DNA of 60,655 nucleotides from NCBI GenBank assembly GCA_902526175.1, contig CABZJY010000007.1, positions 1 through 60,655 of the forward strand, in the 5' to 3' direction. Below, piece by piece: positions 1 to 10,036 of the stretch (position 1 is the first letter of the stretch; the number at the start of each line of letters is the position of its first letter). This stretch comes from an uncultured Alphaproteobacteria bacterium (GTDB taxonomy: Bacteria; Pseudomonadota; Alphaproteobacteria; Methylaequorales; Methylaequoraceae). The notes below the pieces were generated by a model. That model saw only the letters and a list, made by a program, of their open reading frames with translations. It was not told the origin of the DNA and did not search any database. The position numbers and the translations under genes were made by a program.

Positions 1-539
1 AACTTCAGTTAAAAAATGTTACTCTGGAAAAAACATCAATAGGTGATCATTACGATCCAGACCATAAAAAAGTAAGGGTTCTCGAAAATAGATTAAAAAG
101 AAAAAGCTTAACATCTATAGCTGTAATATGCCATGAAGTTGGACATGCAATTCAACATGCTGAAAATTACACACCCTTAATTACAAGAACAAAACTTGTA
201 AAAAACACTCAATGGATTAATAAAATGAGTTCGGCTATAATTTATGTTGGACTACCTATAATTTTTTCTACTGGTTATGTATCATTAATAAAATTATGTA
301 TTTCAATTTTGTTGGTTTCTTTATTTATTAATTTAATTGTACATTTAGTAACTCTTGAGGTGGAACTAGATGCTAGTTTTAATAAGGCATATCCAATTAT
401 AAAGAAAAAAGTACCCAAGATTTATCATAATGCTTGTCATTCGATACTTAAAGCAGCTGCTTTTACTTATGTGGTTGGTGTTTTTAGAAATCTGATTTCT
501 TTAAGGATGATTTGGTCAGTGTTTTCAAGAATTAGGTAA
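1..539 (+). CDS. Zinc metallopeptidase, YugP-like (5' end outside window)
   Basis: The frame is open from base 3, so this is the C-terminal part of a gene that starts before the window. Upstream of the first internal ATG the frame reads GDHYDP, then the metal-binding HEVGH motif around bases 135-150, then AIQH, the arrangement of the Zn_peptidase_2 (YugP) family of membrane zinc peptidases. Two hydrophobic segments follow (about 225-345 and 440-500), as expected for the family's C-terminal membrane region. An internal ATG at 225 would lose the HEVGH motif, so it is not the start. The substrate is unknown. A lipoprotein gene follows after 10 bases. Confidence 0.85.
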   Translation, partial: LQLKNVTLEKTSIGDHYDPDHKKVRVLENRLKRKSLTSIAVICHEVGHAIQHAENYTPLITRTKLVKNTQWINKMSSAIIYVGLPIIFSTGYVSLIKLCISILLVSLFINLIVHLVTLEVELDASFNKAYPIIKKKVPKIYHNACHSILKAAAFTYVVGVFRNLISLRMIWSVFSRIR

Positions 540-549
540 GTCAAATATA

Positions 550-1425
550 TTGAGGAACACAGTAGTTTATATAATTAGCATTAATTTACGACATTTATTT
601 ATTTTGGTGGTGTCGATTCTTTTTCTGGCAACTTGTTCAAGTACTCAACTTATCTACAAATTAGTTGAAAATTTTATTTTAGAAGAGGTTTCCTATTTTG
701 TGGATTTGAATGAAGAAGAAAATGTATTACTTAAACAACAAGCTTCTGAAATGGTGCTCTGGCATCGGACATATATGATGCCAAGCTACGCATCTTATCT
801 AGAGGATATCGCAAATTATTTGGAAGAGGGTAAGTACGATACTCTTGTTATTACTAAGATCTTATCAAATGGACGAATTCTGATTGAAAAAACAGTAAAA
901 GGTTTGACTCCATTTGCTTCAAAGTTTCTTATTCAGCATCAGACAATTGAAGATATTAAATTTATTGAAAAACAAATGGAAGCACGAAGACAAGAGCGTT
1001 TAGAAGAACTCTCCAAACCTATGGATATACTCTACGAAAAGCGACTAAAAAGATTGACTTCAAATTTTGAGAGATTTTTTGGTACTCTCTCAGATGAGCA
1101 AGTTATATTGCTCAAAGCATATGCTAGTGCAACTTTTGATGCATCAAAAATTCGATTGAACAACAGAACACAGAGACAAAAAGTTTTCTTAGAATTCCTC
1201 AAAACTAAATCCACTGAGGCAATGCTTACAAACTATCTTAACAAACTTCTTTTAAAAGGATATCTAATAACCAATCCAGGATACAAAACCTTCTCGGACA
1301 CTTCACTTAATAGATTCCAATCATTATTAGAAGATATGTTAGCGATATCATCAAATATTCAACGAGAGGCAATTGTTAGTACACTAAGAAAATATGCAAA
1401 TGATTTTAAAGCTGTTTCCAGCTAA
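550..1425 (+). CDS. DUF6279-family lipoprotein
   Basis: A 291-residue protein starting with TTG. An N-terminal hydrophobic stretch ends in the lipobox LATC near residue 29, so the mature protein should be lipid-anchored. The following VDLNEEE and LLKQQ...LWHR pattern resembles the DUF6279 family (conserved 'D-L-x-x-E-x-x-L ... W-H-R' region), whose function is not known to me. The rest is mainly charged amphipathic helix. It begins 10 bases after the zinc peptidase stop and is probably cotranscribed with it. Family assignment is by recalled motif. Confidence 0.7.
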   Translation: MRNTVVYIISINLRHLFILVVSILFLATCSSTQLIYKLVENFILEEVSYFVDLNEEENVLLKQQASEMVLWHRTYMMPSYASYLEDIANYLEEGKYDTLVITKILSNGRILIEKTVKGLTPFASKFLIQHQTIEDIKFIEKQMEARRQERLEELSKPMDILYEKRLKRLTSNFERFFGTLSDEQVILLKAYASATFDASKIRLNNRTQRQKVFLEFLKTKSTEAMLTNYLNKLLLKGYLITNPGYKTFSDTSLNRFQSLLEDMLAISSNIQREAIVSTLRKYANDFKAVSS

Positions 1426-1503
1426 GAGTTGTACAATATTGTTTTGTATTTGAGAGAGGAGATATATTGCTATTTTTGGATGACAGAGGTCAATTATCTA
1501 CCT

Positions 1504-2019
1504 CTATTTTATTTTGGATTTAGTTTTAGCTGTAAGGGAGTCCATATATGCTAATAAAACTCCACTCAAAACAAAAGTGAAATGAACTGCGATAAATAAA
1601 AGAATTTGCTCTTTAGTATAATTTTCTAATCCAAAGAATATTTTTAAAAGATGAATTCCAGAAATTGCTACAATTGAAGAAACTAATTTAAGTTTGAGTC
1701 CACCAAAATCGACAGTTCCCATCCACTCTGGTTTATCTTCATGATTGGCTATATTAAGTTTTGAAACAAAATTTTCATAGCCAGAAAAAATTACAATAAT
1801 TAATAAATTACCTGCAAACGATAGATCTATTAGGGTAAGAATAAAAAGGATAAGTTCGGTTTCATTAGTACTAAAATGACCTATAAAATGAATAATTTCC
1901 TTTATAAATACAATTAATAAAAAAAAAAGGGAAATTATCAAACCAAAATAAAATGGTGCTAATAACCATCTTGATGCAAACATCAAATTTTCCATAAATT
2001 TTTCAAAAGATTTTAGCAT
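1504..2019 (-). CDS. yqhA: UPF0114 / YqhA-like inner-membrane protein
   Basis: 171 residues with about four membrane segments. The N-terminal LMFASRWLLAPFYFGL and the central GNLLIIVIFSGYENFVS and EWMGTVDFGGLKLKL match the UPF0114 (YqhA) family over its usual length. Molecular function is unknown. It is convergent with the DUF6279 gene and stands alone, about 120 bases downstream (in its own direction) of the symporter start-to-stop block. Confidence 0.9.
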   Translation of the reverse strand: MLKSFEKFMENLMFASRWLLAPFYFGLIISLFFLLIVFIKEIIHFIGHFSTNETELILFILTLIDLSFAGNLLIIVIFSGYENFVSKLNIANHEDKPEWMGTVDFGGLKLKLVSSIVAISGIHLLKIFFGLENYTKEQILLFIAVHFTFVLSGVLLAYMDSLTAKTKSKIK

Positions 2020-2142
2020 ATTTGTTTTATAGACAATTTTACTAACTTTTGAAATAAGTTTGAAATAATCTTCAAAAAAAAGTTAGTTTTTAAATTAAAA
2101 TCAAGGAGTAAATCAATTTAAATTTTATACATAAAAATGCTT

Positions 2143-3747
2143 CTATAAAAAATAAATTAAACAAAATATAAAAATAAACCAAATAAACAAAACTATATAC
2201 CTTTTTTTCCAAGTGTTATCAAAGCCCAATTCTTTGAAGAATCTAAATGACCAAACATAAGATTTATTTGTTTGAGATTTAGAGAAAAAAAGACTGTGTA
2301 TTATAGCGATTTTAAAAGTAATAATAAAACCTATTACATTCCACCAAAGCCAAGATACATCAGCTAAATATACCCAACAATATAAGTTACATAAAAATCC
2401 ACAGATTATACCTATACAAGCACTGTTACCATTTACTTTTTTTGTTAATATACCTAGTGAAAAAACACCGATTATTGGGCCATTAATTAAAGAACCTATT
2501 TTATTAATAGCAATGAGAACATTGTTTGAAATATCTTCAACATAAAAAGCTAAAATAATTGCTATCACTCCCCAAAAAAATGTAATTAATCTAGACAAGA
2601 AAAGGTTATTTTTTTTAGAAAAATAATTTAGAATTTTGTTTCTTTTTACAAAATCTTCCATAGTTACAGCTGATAAACTATTAAGAACAGAATCTAATGA
2701 TGACATAGCTGCAGAAAAGAGAGCTACCAGCGTTAATCCCACTACACCTATTGGTAAATTTTCTATAAGAAAAATAGGTACGGCTAAATTAAAATTTGGT
2801 ATCCCGTCTTGTTTTGGAAGACTTGTAATAAAGTCTGAATTAATTTGAGAATATGCACCTATTCCAACCCCAATTAAACAATAAAGAAGAACAAGAGGAA
2901 ATCTAAGAATACCATTTAGAAAAAAAATTTTTTGTCCCTCATTTTGATTTTTGGCGCATAATCCTTTTTGCATTTGACTTTGATCACAACCATAATAAGA
3001 AAGATATAAAAAAAAACCTCCAATTAGCATAGGCCAAAAAGCAAATTCATTCCCATCACCAAGTCCATGGTCAACAAAGTTTAAGCTTATATTTCTTTGC
3101 TCAGGAAAATGGTCAAACATTGATTGAAAACCACCAAGAATATTCGTTAAGTAAAAAAGAATAAAAATTAGTACTGAAGTCAAAATGACCATTTGAATTA
3201 TATCACTGTAAATTATAGCTTTGATTCCTCCTAAAATATCGTAGATGATGGTTATAAAGCCAAGTATTAGAACGGAATATATAAAACTTAAACCTGTAAT
3301 CAGTTCAATAACTATTGATACACCATAAACAATTACACCAGTTGCGAAAACTCTAACAAAAAGAAATAAAGAACTCATCAATAATCTAGTTTTAAGATCA
3401 AATCTTTTTTCTAAATATTCATATATCGAAATTATTTTTAATCTATAAAAAATTGGGTAAATGAATATCATGATTACAATCATTGATAATGGAACTGCAA
3501 GTTCATATTTCAACCAACCCAAACCTCCACCAACTGTGAAAGCGACAAATGCGGGTGCGCCTAAAATACTATTTGTTGAGCATTGAGTAGCTAAAATGGA
3601 AATAGCTAAATTTTGGGATTTTTGTTTTCTTGATGCAATAAAATAATCTTTTAAATCTTTTTGATCTTTTGATAAGTAAGCAGACAACAAAATTAATAAA
3701 AATAAGTAGATAAATATAACAAACCAATCTAGACTTTCTATACTCAT
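2143..3747 (-). CDS. Sodium:solute symporter (SSS family)
   Basis: 534 residues with about 13 hydrophobic segments. Recognisable SSS features are DYFIASRK near residue 35, the helix-1 region ILATQCSTNSILGAPA, GGIKAIIYSDIIQ near residue 175, and the conserved LFSAAMSSLDSVLNSLSA segment near residue 345. It imports an organic solute with sodium; the substrate cannot be read from sequence, though sugar/inositol-type SSS carriers are similar in length. Possible partners are not obvious: the next gene on the same strand upstream is a secreted repeat protein. Confidence 0.88.
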   Translation of the reverse strand: MSIESLDWFVIFIYLFLLILLSAYLSKDQKDLKDYFIASRKQKSQNLAISILATQCSTNSILGAPAFVAFTVGGGLGWLKYELAVPLSMIVIMIFIYPIFYRLKIISIYEYLEKRFDLKTRLLMSSLFLFVRVFATGVIVYGVSIVIELITGLSFIYSVLILGFITIIYDILGGIKAIIYSDIIQMVILTSVLIFILFYLTNILGGFQSMFDHFPEQRNISLNFVDHGLGDGNEFAFWPMLIGGFFLYLSYYGCDQSQMQKGLCAKNQNEGQKIFFLNGILRFPLVLLYCLIGVGIGAYSQINSDFITSLPKQDGIPNFNLAVPIFLIENLPIGVVGLTLVALFSAAMSSLDSVLNSLSAVTMEDFVKRNKILNYFSKKNNLFLSRLITFFWGVIAIILAFYVEDISNNVLIAINKIGSLINGPIIGVFSLGILTKKVNGNSACIGIICGFLCNLYCWVYLADVSWLWWNVIGFIITFKIAIIHSLFFSKSQTNKSYVWSFRFFKELGFDNTWKKRYIVLFIWFIFIFCLIYFL

Positions 3748-3792
3748 ATAATTTACTGGCAGTTAAATATTTTTTTGTAAAAATTGAAAAAT

Positions 3793-4155
3793 TTATTTTA
3801 CAATTCTTCCTTTATAATTTCCCATAGAATCATATATCAATCCATTTCTTTCTAACTTACCCTTATATGCGCCAAGTGAATCATAAATATTTCCATATCT
3901 GTCAATTCTTCCTTTGTATCCGCTATGTGAATCATAAGTGTGCAAGTTAGTTTCAATTCTTCCTAAATATGTTCCAAGAGAATTATAAATACCCCCGTTA
4001 CTCTCTACTCTTCCTTGATAACCTCCAAGTGAATCAAATATTTTTCTATTATTTTCAACTTCACCTAAGTAATTCTCAAATGAATCATTGGGCAAATCAG
4101 CTTTGCTATTAGAAAAGTGTAATAGAATTGTAAAAAATATATAAATCTTATACAT
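3793..4155 (-). CDS. Secreted protein built of 17-residue Tyr/Gly/Asp-Ser repeats
   Basis: 120 residues: a signal peptide to about residue 19 (SNSKA), then five consecutive 17-residue units and a partial sixth. Each unit follows Y-x-G-[RK]-[IV]-[ED]-x-N-x-x-[IT]-[YF]-[DN]-S-x-G-x. The periodicity suggests a small closed beta structure (one strand pair per repeat), reminiscent of the 'five-fold beta-flower' type proteins; that comparison is from memory. Function unknown. It sits 45 bases upstream of the symporter start, on the same strand. Confidence 0.75.
   Translation of the reverse strand: MYKIYIFFTILLHFSNSKADLPNDSFENYLGEVENNRKIFDSLGGYQGRVESNGGIYNSLGTYLGRIETNLHTYDSHSGYKGRIDRYGNIYDSLGAYKGKLERNGLIYDSMGNYKGRIVK
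3817..4071 (-). repeat. Five tandem 51-bp coding repeats
   Basis: Five units of 51 bases encode the 17-residue motif in the gene at 3793-4155 (residues 29-113). The units are diverged at DNA level but keep Y-x-G-R at the start and Y-D-S-x-G near the end. Confidence 0.8.
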
Positions 4156-4509
4156 ATTTAATATTAAATTAATTCATAAATTATAACAACAGAAAGAAGG
4201 AAGTAATCTTTCTCTTTCGAGTCAAATATTTTTATAGGGAAATACTTGGTAGGTAAAATTACAGGAACTATTATTTTGAAAATTAGGTATTCAAGAGATT
4301 CTTACAGTGCCATGTAAATATGCATTGCTATGTAATCATGGAGATTATTAAGATAAAATTATGTTTTTAAAATATCTTTTTGTTTAAATTCATATTAGTT
4401 TGGTAGTACAATTAAAAAATTAAGTAAATGAATTTATAAATACAATAAGGTATTTGTATTGAAGAAGTGATAATAAGTGATTGATAATAATTGTTTAGTG
4501 TAATCAAAT
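4156..4509. other. Gene-free stretch
   Basis: About 350 bases between divergent genes. I see no ORF, tRNA or clear terminator. It contains GGTAAAATTACA (4251-4262), also seen at 10143 and, in a longer degenerate form, near 14389. It must hold the promoters of both flanking genes, but I cannot pick convincing boxes. Confidence 0.4.
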
Positions 4510-5518
4510 ATGACTAAAAAAAAAAAACTTAAACAAAGAAATTCATTCTGAATCTATTGGGAACATTAAGAATCCAAATAAGGCTTGGGATAAGGATAAT
4601 CAAGCATGGTGGGATTGGTATGTTACTTTGGCAGATAACTCTAGTTCTAATACAAAGAATGCATTGTTGGAGCTACCTGAGCCACAACAATTAAAAGATT
4701 TTTCAACAATTGATTTAAAACAAGAACTCACCAAACCATACAAATTAACGACAAACGATATTAAATCTTTTCAAAAAAATGGTTTCGTAAAATTAAAGAA
4801 TGTTTTGACACCTGATGTAACTCAAGTTTTACGGTATGAAATTTTGTCACTTTTAAAAAAGACATTTAAAAATTATAATGATGTAAAAAAAAATCGTTTC
4901 CTGAGCCTTGAAATGATGTGGTTAGAAAACACTTCAATCAGAGAATTTGTTTTAAGTTCACGAATAGCAAAGATTTGTGCAGAATTGCTTTCTGTAAAAA
5001 AAATTCGTCTTTACCATGATAATGCTCTTGTTAAAGAATCAGGGTGCGGTCGAACCCCTTGGCACTATGATGATCATCATTTTCCATTAGATACAAATGA
5101 TGTGATAACTGCATGGATTCCTGCTCAAGCGATTCCAATGGAAATGGGTCCATTAACTTTTGCAGAGCCATTAGAGGTTTATAAACTTGTTAAAGATATA
5201 GAATTTAACGAATTTGATACAAGTTACGATAGAAAGATAAATAATGTTTTCAAGAAAAAGCAAGTGTCAATTGTTGAAGAGCCTTTTGAATTAGGTGAGG
5301 TAAGTTTCCATCATAATCTCAGTTTTCATACTGCCTCAGAAAATAAAACAACACAAAGTAGGGTTGTTTTAGCCAATACATATTTCGCAGATGGTGCTCG
5401 TGTAGTTAAAAATCCTACAATGATTTCAGGAGATTGGAAAAAGTTTATTCCCGAAACTAAACCAGGTGAAATTGTTTCAAGTAATTTGAATCCAATTTGT
5501 TGGCCTACAAATAATTAA
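4510..5518 (+). CDS. PhyH-family Fe(II)/2-oxoglutarate dioxygenase with apparent frameshift at its start
   Basis: The uninterrupted frame gives 296 residues from a TTG at 4628. Metal ligands of the phytanoyl-CoA dioxygenase family are visible: WHYDD (His146, Asp148 in that numbering) and a distal His234 in LSFH, followed by Arg245. The same frame stays open upstream to 4514 and reads a plausible Trp-rich sequence (KAWDK, QAWWDWY) but has no start codon. An ATG at 4510 lies in another frame, separated by a run of 12 A (4516-4527); deleting one A joins ATG to the gene. So the real start is probably 4510, with an indel error, transcriptional slippage or a true lesion. Followed after 12 bases by a methyltransferase. 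Confidence 0.8.
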
Positions 5519-5530
5519 AAAAAATTTATA

Positions 5531-6436
5531 ATGCTGTTTAAAACTAATTATAAAAATTTAAATTCTTCATGGATTAAGAAAATTTACCTAGGGGAAACCC
5601 CTAATGGTAAAGATTTATCTGATCATCTTCATATCATACATAATCGTTATACAGGTTTTACTGAGGAGATCGCAAAAACTTGTTGTGATTTAAATGGAAA
5701 GAATAGTTACGAATTACTTCTAGACACTGTTAATCCAAGCTCACATAGAGATATTCTTGATTTAGCTTGTGGGAGTGGATTTCTTTTAGAGCTTTGTAAA
5801 AAACGTTTTTCCTCTAAACATAGACTTTTTGGTGTAGACATGAATGATAATGAACTTAAACTTGCTCGAATCAGATTTCCCAAAAACGATATAAATTTTT
5901 ATAAAGCAAATGCCCAAGATTTAAGTTTTATGAAAGATTCTTCAAAAGATGTAATTTTTTGTCATTGGGCTTTAACATTAATGGATCCAGTTGTTACAGT
6001 ATTAAAAACTATCAAAAGGTTACTAAAAAAACAGGGTGTCTTTTCTGCAATTGTTGATGGAGATTTAAATTCAGCGGAAGGGTATTTAGAAATTCATAAT
6101 ATAATATATCAATATGTTCAAAAAAAAATCCCTAATTATGGATTATTAGAATTAGGTGACCCACGTGTTAGATCATTAAAAAGCTTAAACAAGTTAATTA
6201 AAAAAATATTTAGTAATAGTGAAATAATAATTACACCGCACATTCTTTCTTGTAGACAGAAACCTAGTATTTTAGCAAACCAGGTTGCAGGCTTCTTCTA
6301 TGCTTCGTTAATTTTATCATCCAAGCATTATGCTATTTTAGTATCAAAACTTACAGATTATTATACAAAGAATTCAACTGATGGTTTAAGTGAATTTAAT
6401 CTTCCAGTTAATCGGTTAGTGGTTAAGAAAACTTGA
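5531..6436 (+). CDS. Class I SAM-dependent methyltransferase
   Basis: 301 residues. SAM-binding motif I is DLACGSGFLLE near residue 78, then VDMND (acidic residue at the end of strand 2), NAQDLSF and the motif IV-like DVIFCHWAL. The remaining C-terminal third has no domain I recognise. It follows the PhyH dioxygenase by 12 bases and precedes a sodium symporter by about 30, so the three look like one operon. A small-molecule substrate is likely but cannot be named. Confidence 0.85.
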   Translation: MLFKTNYKNLNSSWIKKIYLGETPNGKDLSDHLHIIHNRYTGFTEEIAKTCCDLNGKNSYELLLDTVNPSSHRDILDLACGSGFLLELCKKRFSSKHRLFGVDMNDNELKLARIRFPKNDINFYKANAQDLSFMKDSSKDVIFCHWALTLMDPVVTVLKTIKRLLKKQGVFSAIVDGDLNSAEGYLEIHNIIYQYVQKKIPNYGLLELGDPRVRSLKSLNKLIKKIFSNSEIIITPHILSCRQKPSILANQVAGFFYASLILSSKHYAILVSKLTDYYTKNSTDGLSEFNLPVNRLVVKKT

Positions 6437-6467
6437 AAATCGTATTTTGTAACACGATGATGTCTTC

Positions 6468-7865
6468 ATGATATTCTTGAGCTTTTGTTTTTTTCTTTTT
6501 TTATTTACTTTGATAGGATTTTTATCAGTTCTTAAGAAAAAAAATACATCACTTGACTACCTTCTTGCAAATCAAGAAATTAAACCTTGGTTAGCAGCTA
6601 TATCAGCAATATCAACATCAAATAGTGGATATATGTTTATTGGTCAGATTGGATTCACTTATGTTTATGGTTTGCAATCTGTGTGGTTGATGTTTGGATT
6701 AATTTTTGGCGATTTTATTTCATCTCTTTTTGTGCACAAAAATTTAAGAAAGAAATCACAGGAATTAAAGGTGGTTAGTTTTGCCAATCTAGTAAGTAAA
6801 TGGCATGGAAAAAATTATAAATATGTACAATTATTTGGTGGTGTAATCATTCTAATTTTTTTATCGACATATGCAGCAGCTCAACTGAATGCTGGTAGTA
6901 AGTCAATGCATATTCTATTTGATATAGACTATAAATTAGGAGCAATTATTGGGGGAATTATCGTATTACTTTATTGTTTTTCTGGAGGAATTAGAGCATC
7001 TATTTGGACAGATGTAGCTCAATCTTTAGTAATGATAATTGCTATGAGTTTAATGGTAATTTTTGGAATAAAAGAGTTAGGAGGTTTATCAAGCTTTGTA
7101 AATCAATTACACAAAATTTCTCCTGATTATATGAAATGGTTTCCATCAACAAATTTTTCAGATTTTTTCTTGGCTCCATATATGTTTATTGTTGGTTGGT
7201 TTTTTTCTGGTGTAGGTGTGATAGGTCAGCCTCATGTCATGGTAAGGTTTATGACAATTGATAATACTAAAAACATTCCAAAAACAAGAGTATATTATTA
7301 TACTTGGTATATATTATTCTATTCACTGACTATTTCAGCAGCGTTTGTAGCAAGATTATTAATTCCTGAAACAAATAGTATAGATCCAGAATTAGCTTTA
7401 CCAACTCTAGCAGTTAATTTACTTCCTGAATTTTTTGTTGGAGTAGTTTTGGCAGGTATTTTTGCTGCTACAATGTCAACAGCAGATTCTCAAATACTTG
7501 CTTGTACTGCCTCAATTACAAATGATATTTTATTAAGCAAAAAAAATAGTTATCTAATAAATAAATTAGTAACCATAATTGTAACAGTCTTTGTGGTTAC
7601 AATAGCAATAAATGACAATAAAAACGTCTTTACTCTTGTATTGATGTCATGGTCAACATTAGCATGTTGTTTTTCTCCATTATTAATAGTTAACTCATTT
7701 AAACAAAAAGTATCAGAATTTTTGTCATTAATGATGATGTTTATACCTTTAATAACTTTGTTATTATGGAGGCATTACGGACTAAATGAATTTATTTACG
7801 AGGTAGCTCCAGGTATCTTATCTGGAATTCTTACATTTTTTATATTTAAACTATTTAGAAAATAA
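6468..7865 (+). CDS. Sodium:solute symporter (SSS family)
   Basis: 465 residues, about 12-13 membrane segments. SSS signatures: LDYLLANQEIKPWLAAIS near residue 30, GGIRASIWTDVAQS near residue 170, and GIFAATMSTADSQILACTASI near residue 330, which resembles PutP-type (proline/betaine-like) members more closely than the other symporter in this window. It probably imports the substrate or precursor handled by the adjacent dioxygenase and methyltransferase (inference). Confidence 0.9.
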   Translation: MIFLSFCFFLFLFTLIGFLSVLKKKNTSLDYLLANQEIKPWLAAISAISTSNSGYMFIGQIGFTYVYGLQSVWLMFGLIFGDFISSLFVHKNLRKKSQELKVVSFANLVSKWHGKNYKYVQLFGGVIILIFLSTYAAAQLNAGSKSMHILFDIDYKLGAIIGGIIVLLYCFSGGIRASIWTDVAQSLVMIIAMSLMVIFGIKELGGLSSFVNQLHKISPDYMKWFPSTNFSDFFLAPYMFIVGWFFSGVGVIGQPHVMVRFMTIDNTKNIPKTRVYYYTWYILFYSLTISAAFVARLLIPETNSIDPELALPTLAVNLLPEFFVGVVLAGIFAATMSTADSQILACTASITNDILLSKKNSYLINKLVTIIVTVFVVTIAINDNKNVFTLVLMSWSTLACCFSPLLIVNSFKQKVSEFLSLMMMFIPLITLLLWRHYGLNEFIYEVAPGILSGILTFFIFKLFRK

Positions 7866-7896
7866 ATTAATTTTCAATTAATAATCTATATTAGAT

Positions 7897-9135
7897 TTAT
7901 GATGGAGGATTTCTAAACACTAAGAGATTAGGTGTTAAAATTGCGAAACTGATTGAACAGATTAATATATAGATAGCAAAAATGATAAATTGGACTTCTA
8001 ATGTTATACCTATGTCTATTAATAATCCCATAAGAGCAGGGGATATAGAAGTAGATAATACGACTAAAGAAAAACACATAGATCTGATTGAACCAAGATA
8101 ATCAATTCCGTAAAGCTCAACCCATAGAGCACTTATAACAATTGTTGCTATTCCAACAGAAGCACCAATTAAGATCATAGATATAGGTAGAGCATTGGTC
8201 TTATCAGTGCTTGCTAGTATTATCAAACCAAAAGCAAGAGGTAATAAAAAAATTCGTAATAAATGTACTGCGCTAAAACGGTCAATTATCCATCCAGCGG
8301 CAAATGTGGCACCAACTACACTTAAGGCAAATAGAGGATAAGATGATGCTAAAAGTGAAATCGACCAAGATTTTATTTCCGTTAAGTGTATCTGATGGAA
8401 AAAAAATCCAGTTACTATGAATGGAGAGGCAATTAGACCAGGAATGATTTGATAAAATCGTAAATCTTTAAGGACTTGTGAACGGTTCCAGGAAATATTC
8501 AAACGCTTTTTTGATTCCGGGAGAACACTAATATTTGAATCTAGACTTTGTGGTTTTAAATGTCTTCCAAGCCAGTAAACCAGAGGTAAAAAAATAATTA
8601 ATACACATACACTTATGCTTACCCAAATTTCACGCCAAGTAAATTGTAATAAAAAGAAGGTGATAAGGGAAGGTAACAGAGCCTCTCCAATTGGATGCCC
8701 AATTAATGCAATACTCAAAGCTTGACCTCTTTTCTTTTTTTTATGCCAACGGGCCATTGCAGTTACTGCTATATGACTGACCATACTTTGGCCGAATAAA
8801 CGAAGACCTAATAAAGATAAGAAAAGAATGAAAAATGATTCTGCACTTGAAATAAGAAAGGAAAATCCGCTTAATATTCCTAGAGTGATTAATGCAAGAT
8901 GAGTCAAATTAAAGTGGTCTGCAAATTTTCCTAACCAAAAAAAAACAATCGCACTCATCAGTGTAGCAATAGAATAAAATATTCCAAACGTGCCATGAGA
9001 AAGATTAAATTCATTTCTTATTTCTCCAGAAAAAAGAGAAATGAAGAAGGTTTGACCAATACTTGAGCTAAATATTAATAATACACCCAAACATAGCTCC
9101 GGTGTAGTAATGAGTAAAAGCTTTTTTATGAGCAT
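7897..9135 (-). CDS. MFS transporter
   Basis: 412 residues with 12 hydrophobic segments, and the loop 2-3 signature region GKFADHFN. The MARWHKKKKRGQALSI segment between helices 4 and 5 is typical of the oxalate/monocarboxylate-like MFS branch (the 'MCP/OFA' type). The substrate is unknown. It converges with the symporter operon and lies 64 bases downstream of the methyltransferase on the same strand. Confidence 0.85.
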   Translation of the reverse strand: MLIKKLLLITTPELCLGVLLIFSSSIGQTFFISLFSGEIRNEFNLSHGTFGIFYSIATLMSAIVFFWLGKFADHFNLTHLALITLGILSGFSFLISSAESFFILFLSLLGLRLFGQSMVSHIAVTAMARWHKKKKRGQALSIALIGHPIGEALLPSLITFFLLQFTWREIWVSISVCVLIIFLPLVYWLGRHLKPQSLDSNISVLPESKKRLNISWNRSQVLKDLRFYQIIPGLIASPFIVTGFFFHQIHLTEIKSWSISLLASSYPLFALSVVGATFAAGWIIDRFSAVHLLRIFLLPLAFGLIILASTDKTNALPISMILIGASVGIATIVISALWVELYGIDYLGSIRSMCFSLVVLSTSISPALMGLLIDIGITLEVQFIIFAIYILICSISFAILTPNLLVFRNPPS

Positions 9136-9199
9136 TTAGCAAAAATAGTCATTATGCTTTCACATTTGTTGTATACAAACTTTCTAACATACTTTAACA

Positions 9200-10036
9200 T
9201 TAATTTTTTGATAGAAAAATCAACATTACTTGTTGCTTGAAACTCCACTTTCCCGCTTTAAGACAGTTCTTCAAATATGGTCCAGTAATCGAATTATTAA
9301 GCATTGCCCCAAGGTTTATTGTATCATCAAAAATACACCGTTGCAGGTATCCTTCAACTTGTAAAGATGCATTCTCAGATACACCATTTTCGTAAGTAAT
9401 TTTCTCAACTTTATGAGTAATACCAACATCTTCAAGTACTTGTAAAATGTCTTCAGCACTTGAATATGGCTCTCCAAAACCGTCTTTGAAGCCATTTAAA
9501 TAATGTCTGTAAAATTTAAGATAGTGAGATTTTTTACTTGCATGAGCTATAAATCCTGATCCAGCCATCCCAAAAATAAAACGCTTCAACGCTTCTTTTA
9601 ATTGGTTTTTAGGAATTGCATAAAGAGCATGTGTTGCCCAGATAATATCATAAACTTCTTGCTCACAAGTAAATTCCTGCAAGGTGGTTTCAAATTCAGC
9701 GCTGACTTCAAATGGATGCTTAAGAACTTTACGAGCTTCTGAAATTGAAAATGGGGATGGATCAAGAAGTGAGTATTCGATTGGTAATATTTTAGCCTCT
9801 GATAAATTAGCATATTTATTAAGTGCTGATGGAAACTTTCCTGAACCGCATGCAATATCTAAGAGTTTAAGTTTACGATTACCTACATTAGCTTGATGAA
9901 TTTCTAACCATTTTTTCCATTCAAATTTCTCCACCAGATATTTATAATCAACGGATGCTAGTGAATAAAAATTCTGCATTTCGTTGCGACTGGTTTCTGT
10001 CCAATGTTCACAACTTCTTATAAATGTATCTTTCAT
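9200..10036 (-). CDS. Class I SAM-dependent methyltransferase
   Basis: 278 residues. Motif I is LLDIACGSGKFPSAL near residue 57, followed by LLDPSPFSI (acidic loop after strand 2) and DIIWATHALYAI (motif IV region). It is unrelated in overall sequence to the methyltransferase at 5531. The start ATG is followed by KDTFIRSCEHW. It is probably cotranscribed with the downstream MFS gene, an arrangement that fits modification and export or import of one compound (inference). Confidence 0.82.
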   Translation of the reverse strand: MKDTFIRSCEHWTETSRNEMQNFYSLASVDYKYLVEKFEWKKWLEIHQANVGNRKLKLLDIACGSGKFPSALNKYANLSEAKILPIEYSLLDPSPFSISEARKVLKHPFEVSAEFETTLQEFTCEQEVYDIIWATHALYAIPKNQLKEALKRFIFGMAGSGFIAHASKKSHYLKFYRHYLNGFKDGFGEPYSSAEDILQVLEDVGITHKVEKITYENGVSENASLQVEGYLQRCIFDDTINLGAMLNNSITGPYLKNCLKAGKWSFKQQVMLIFLSKN

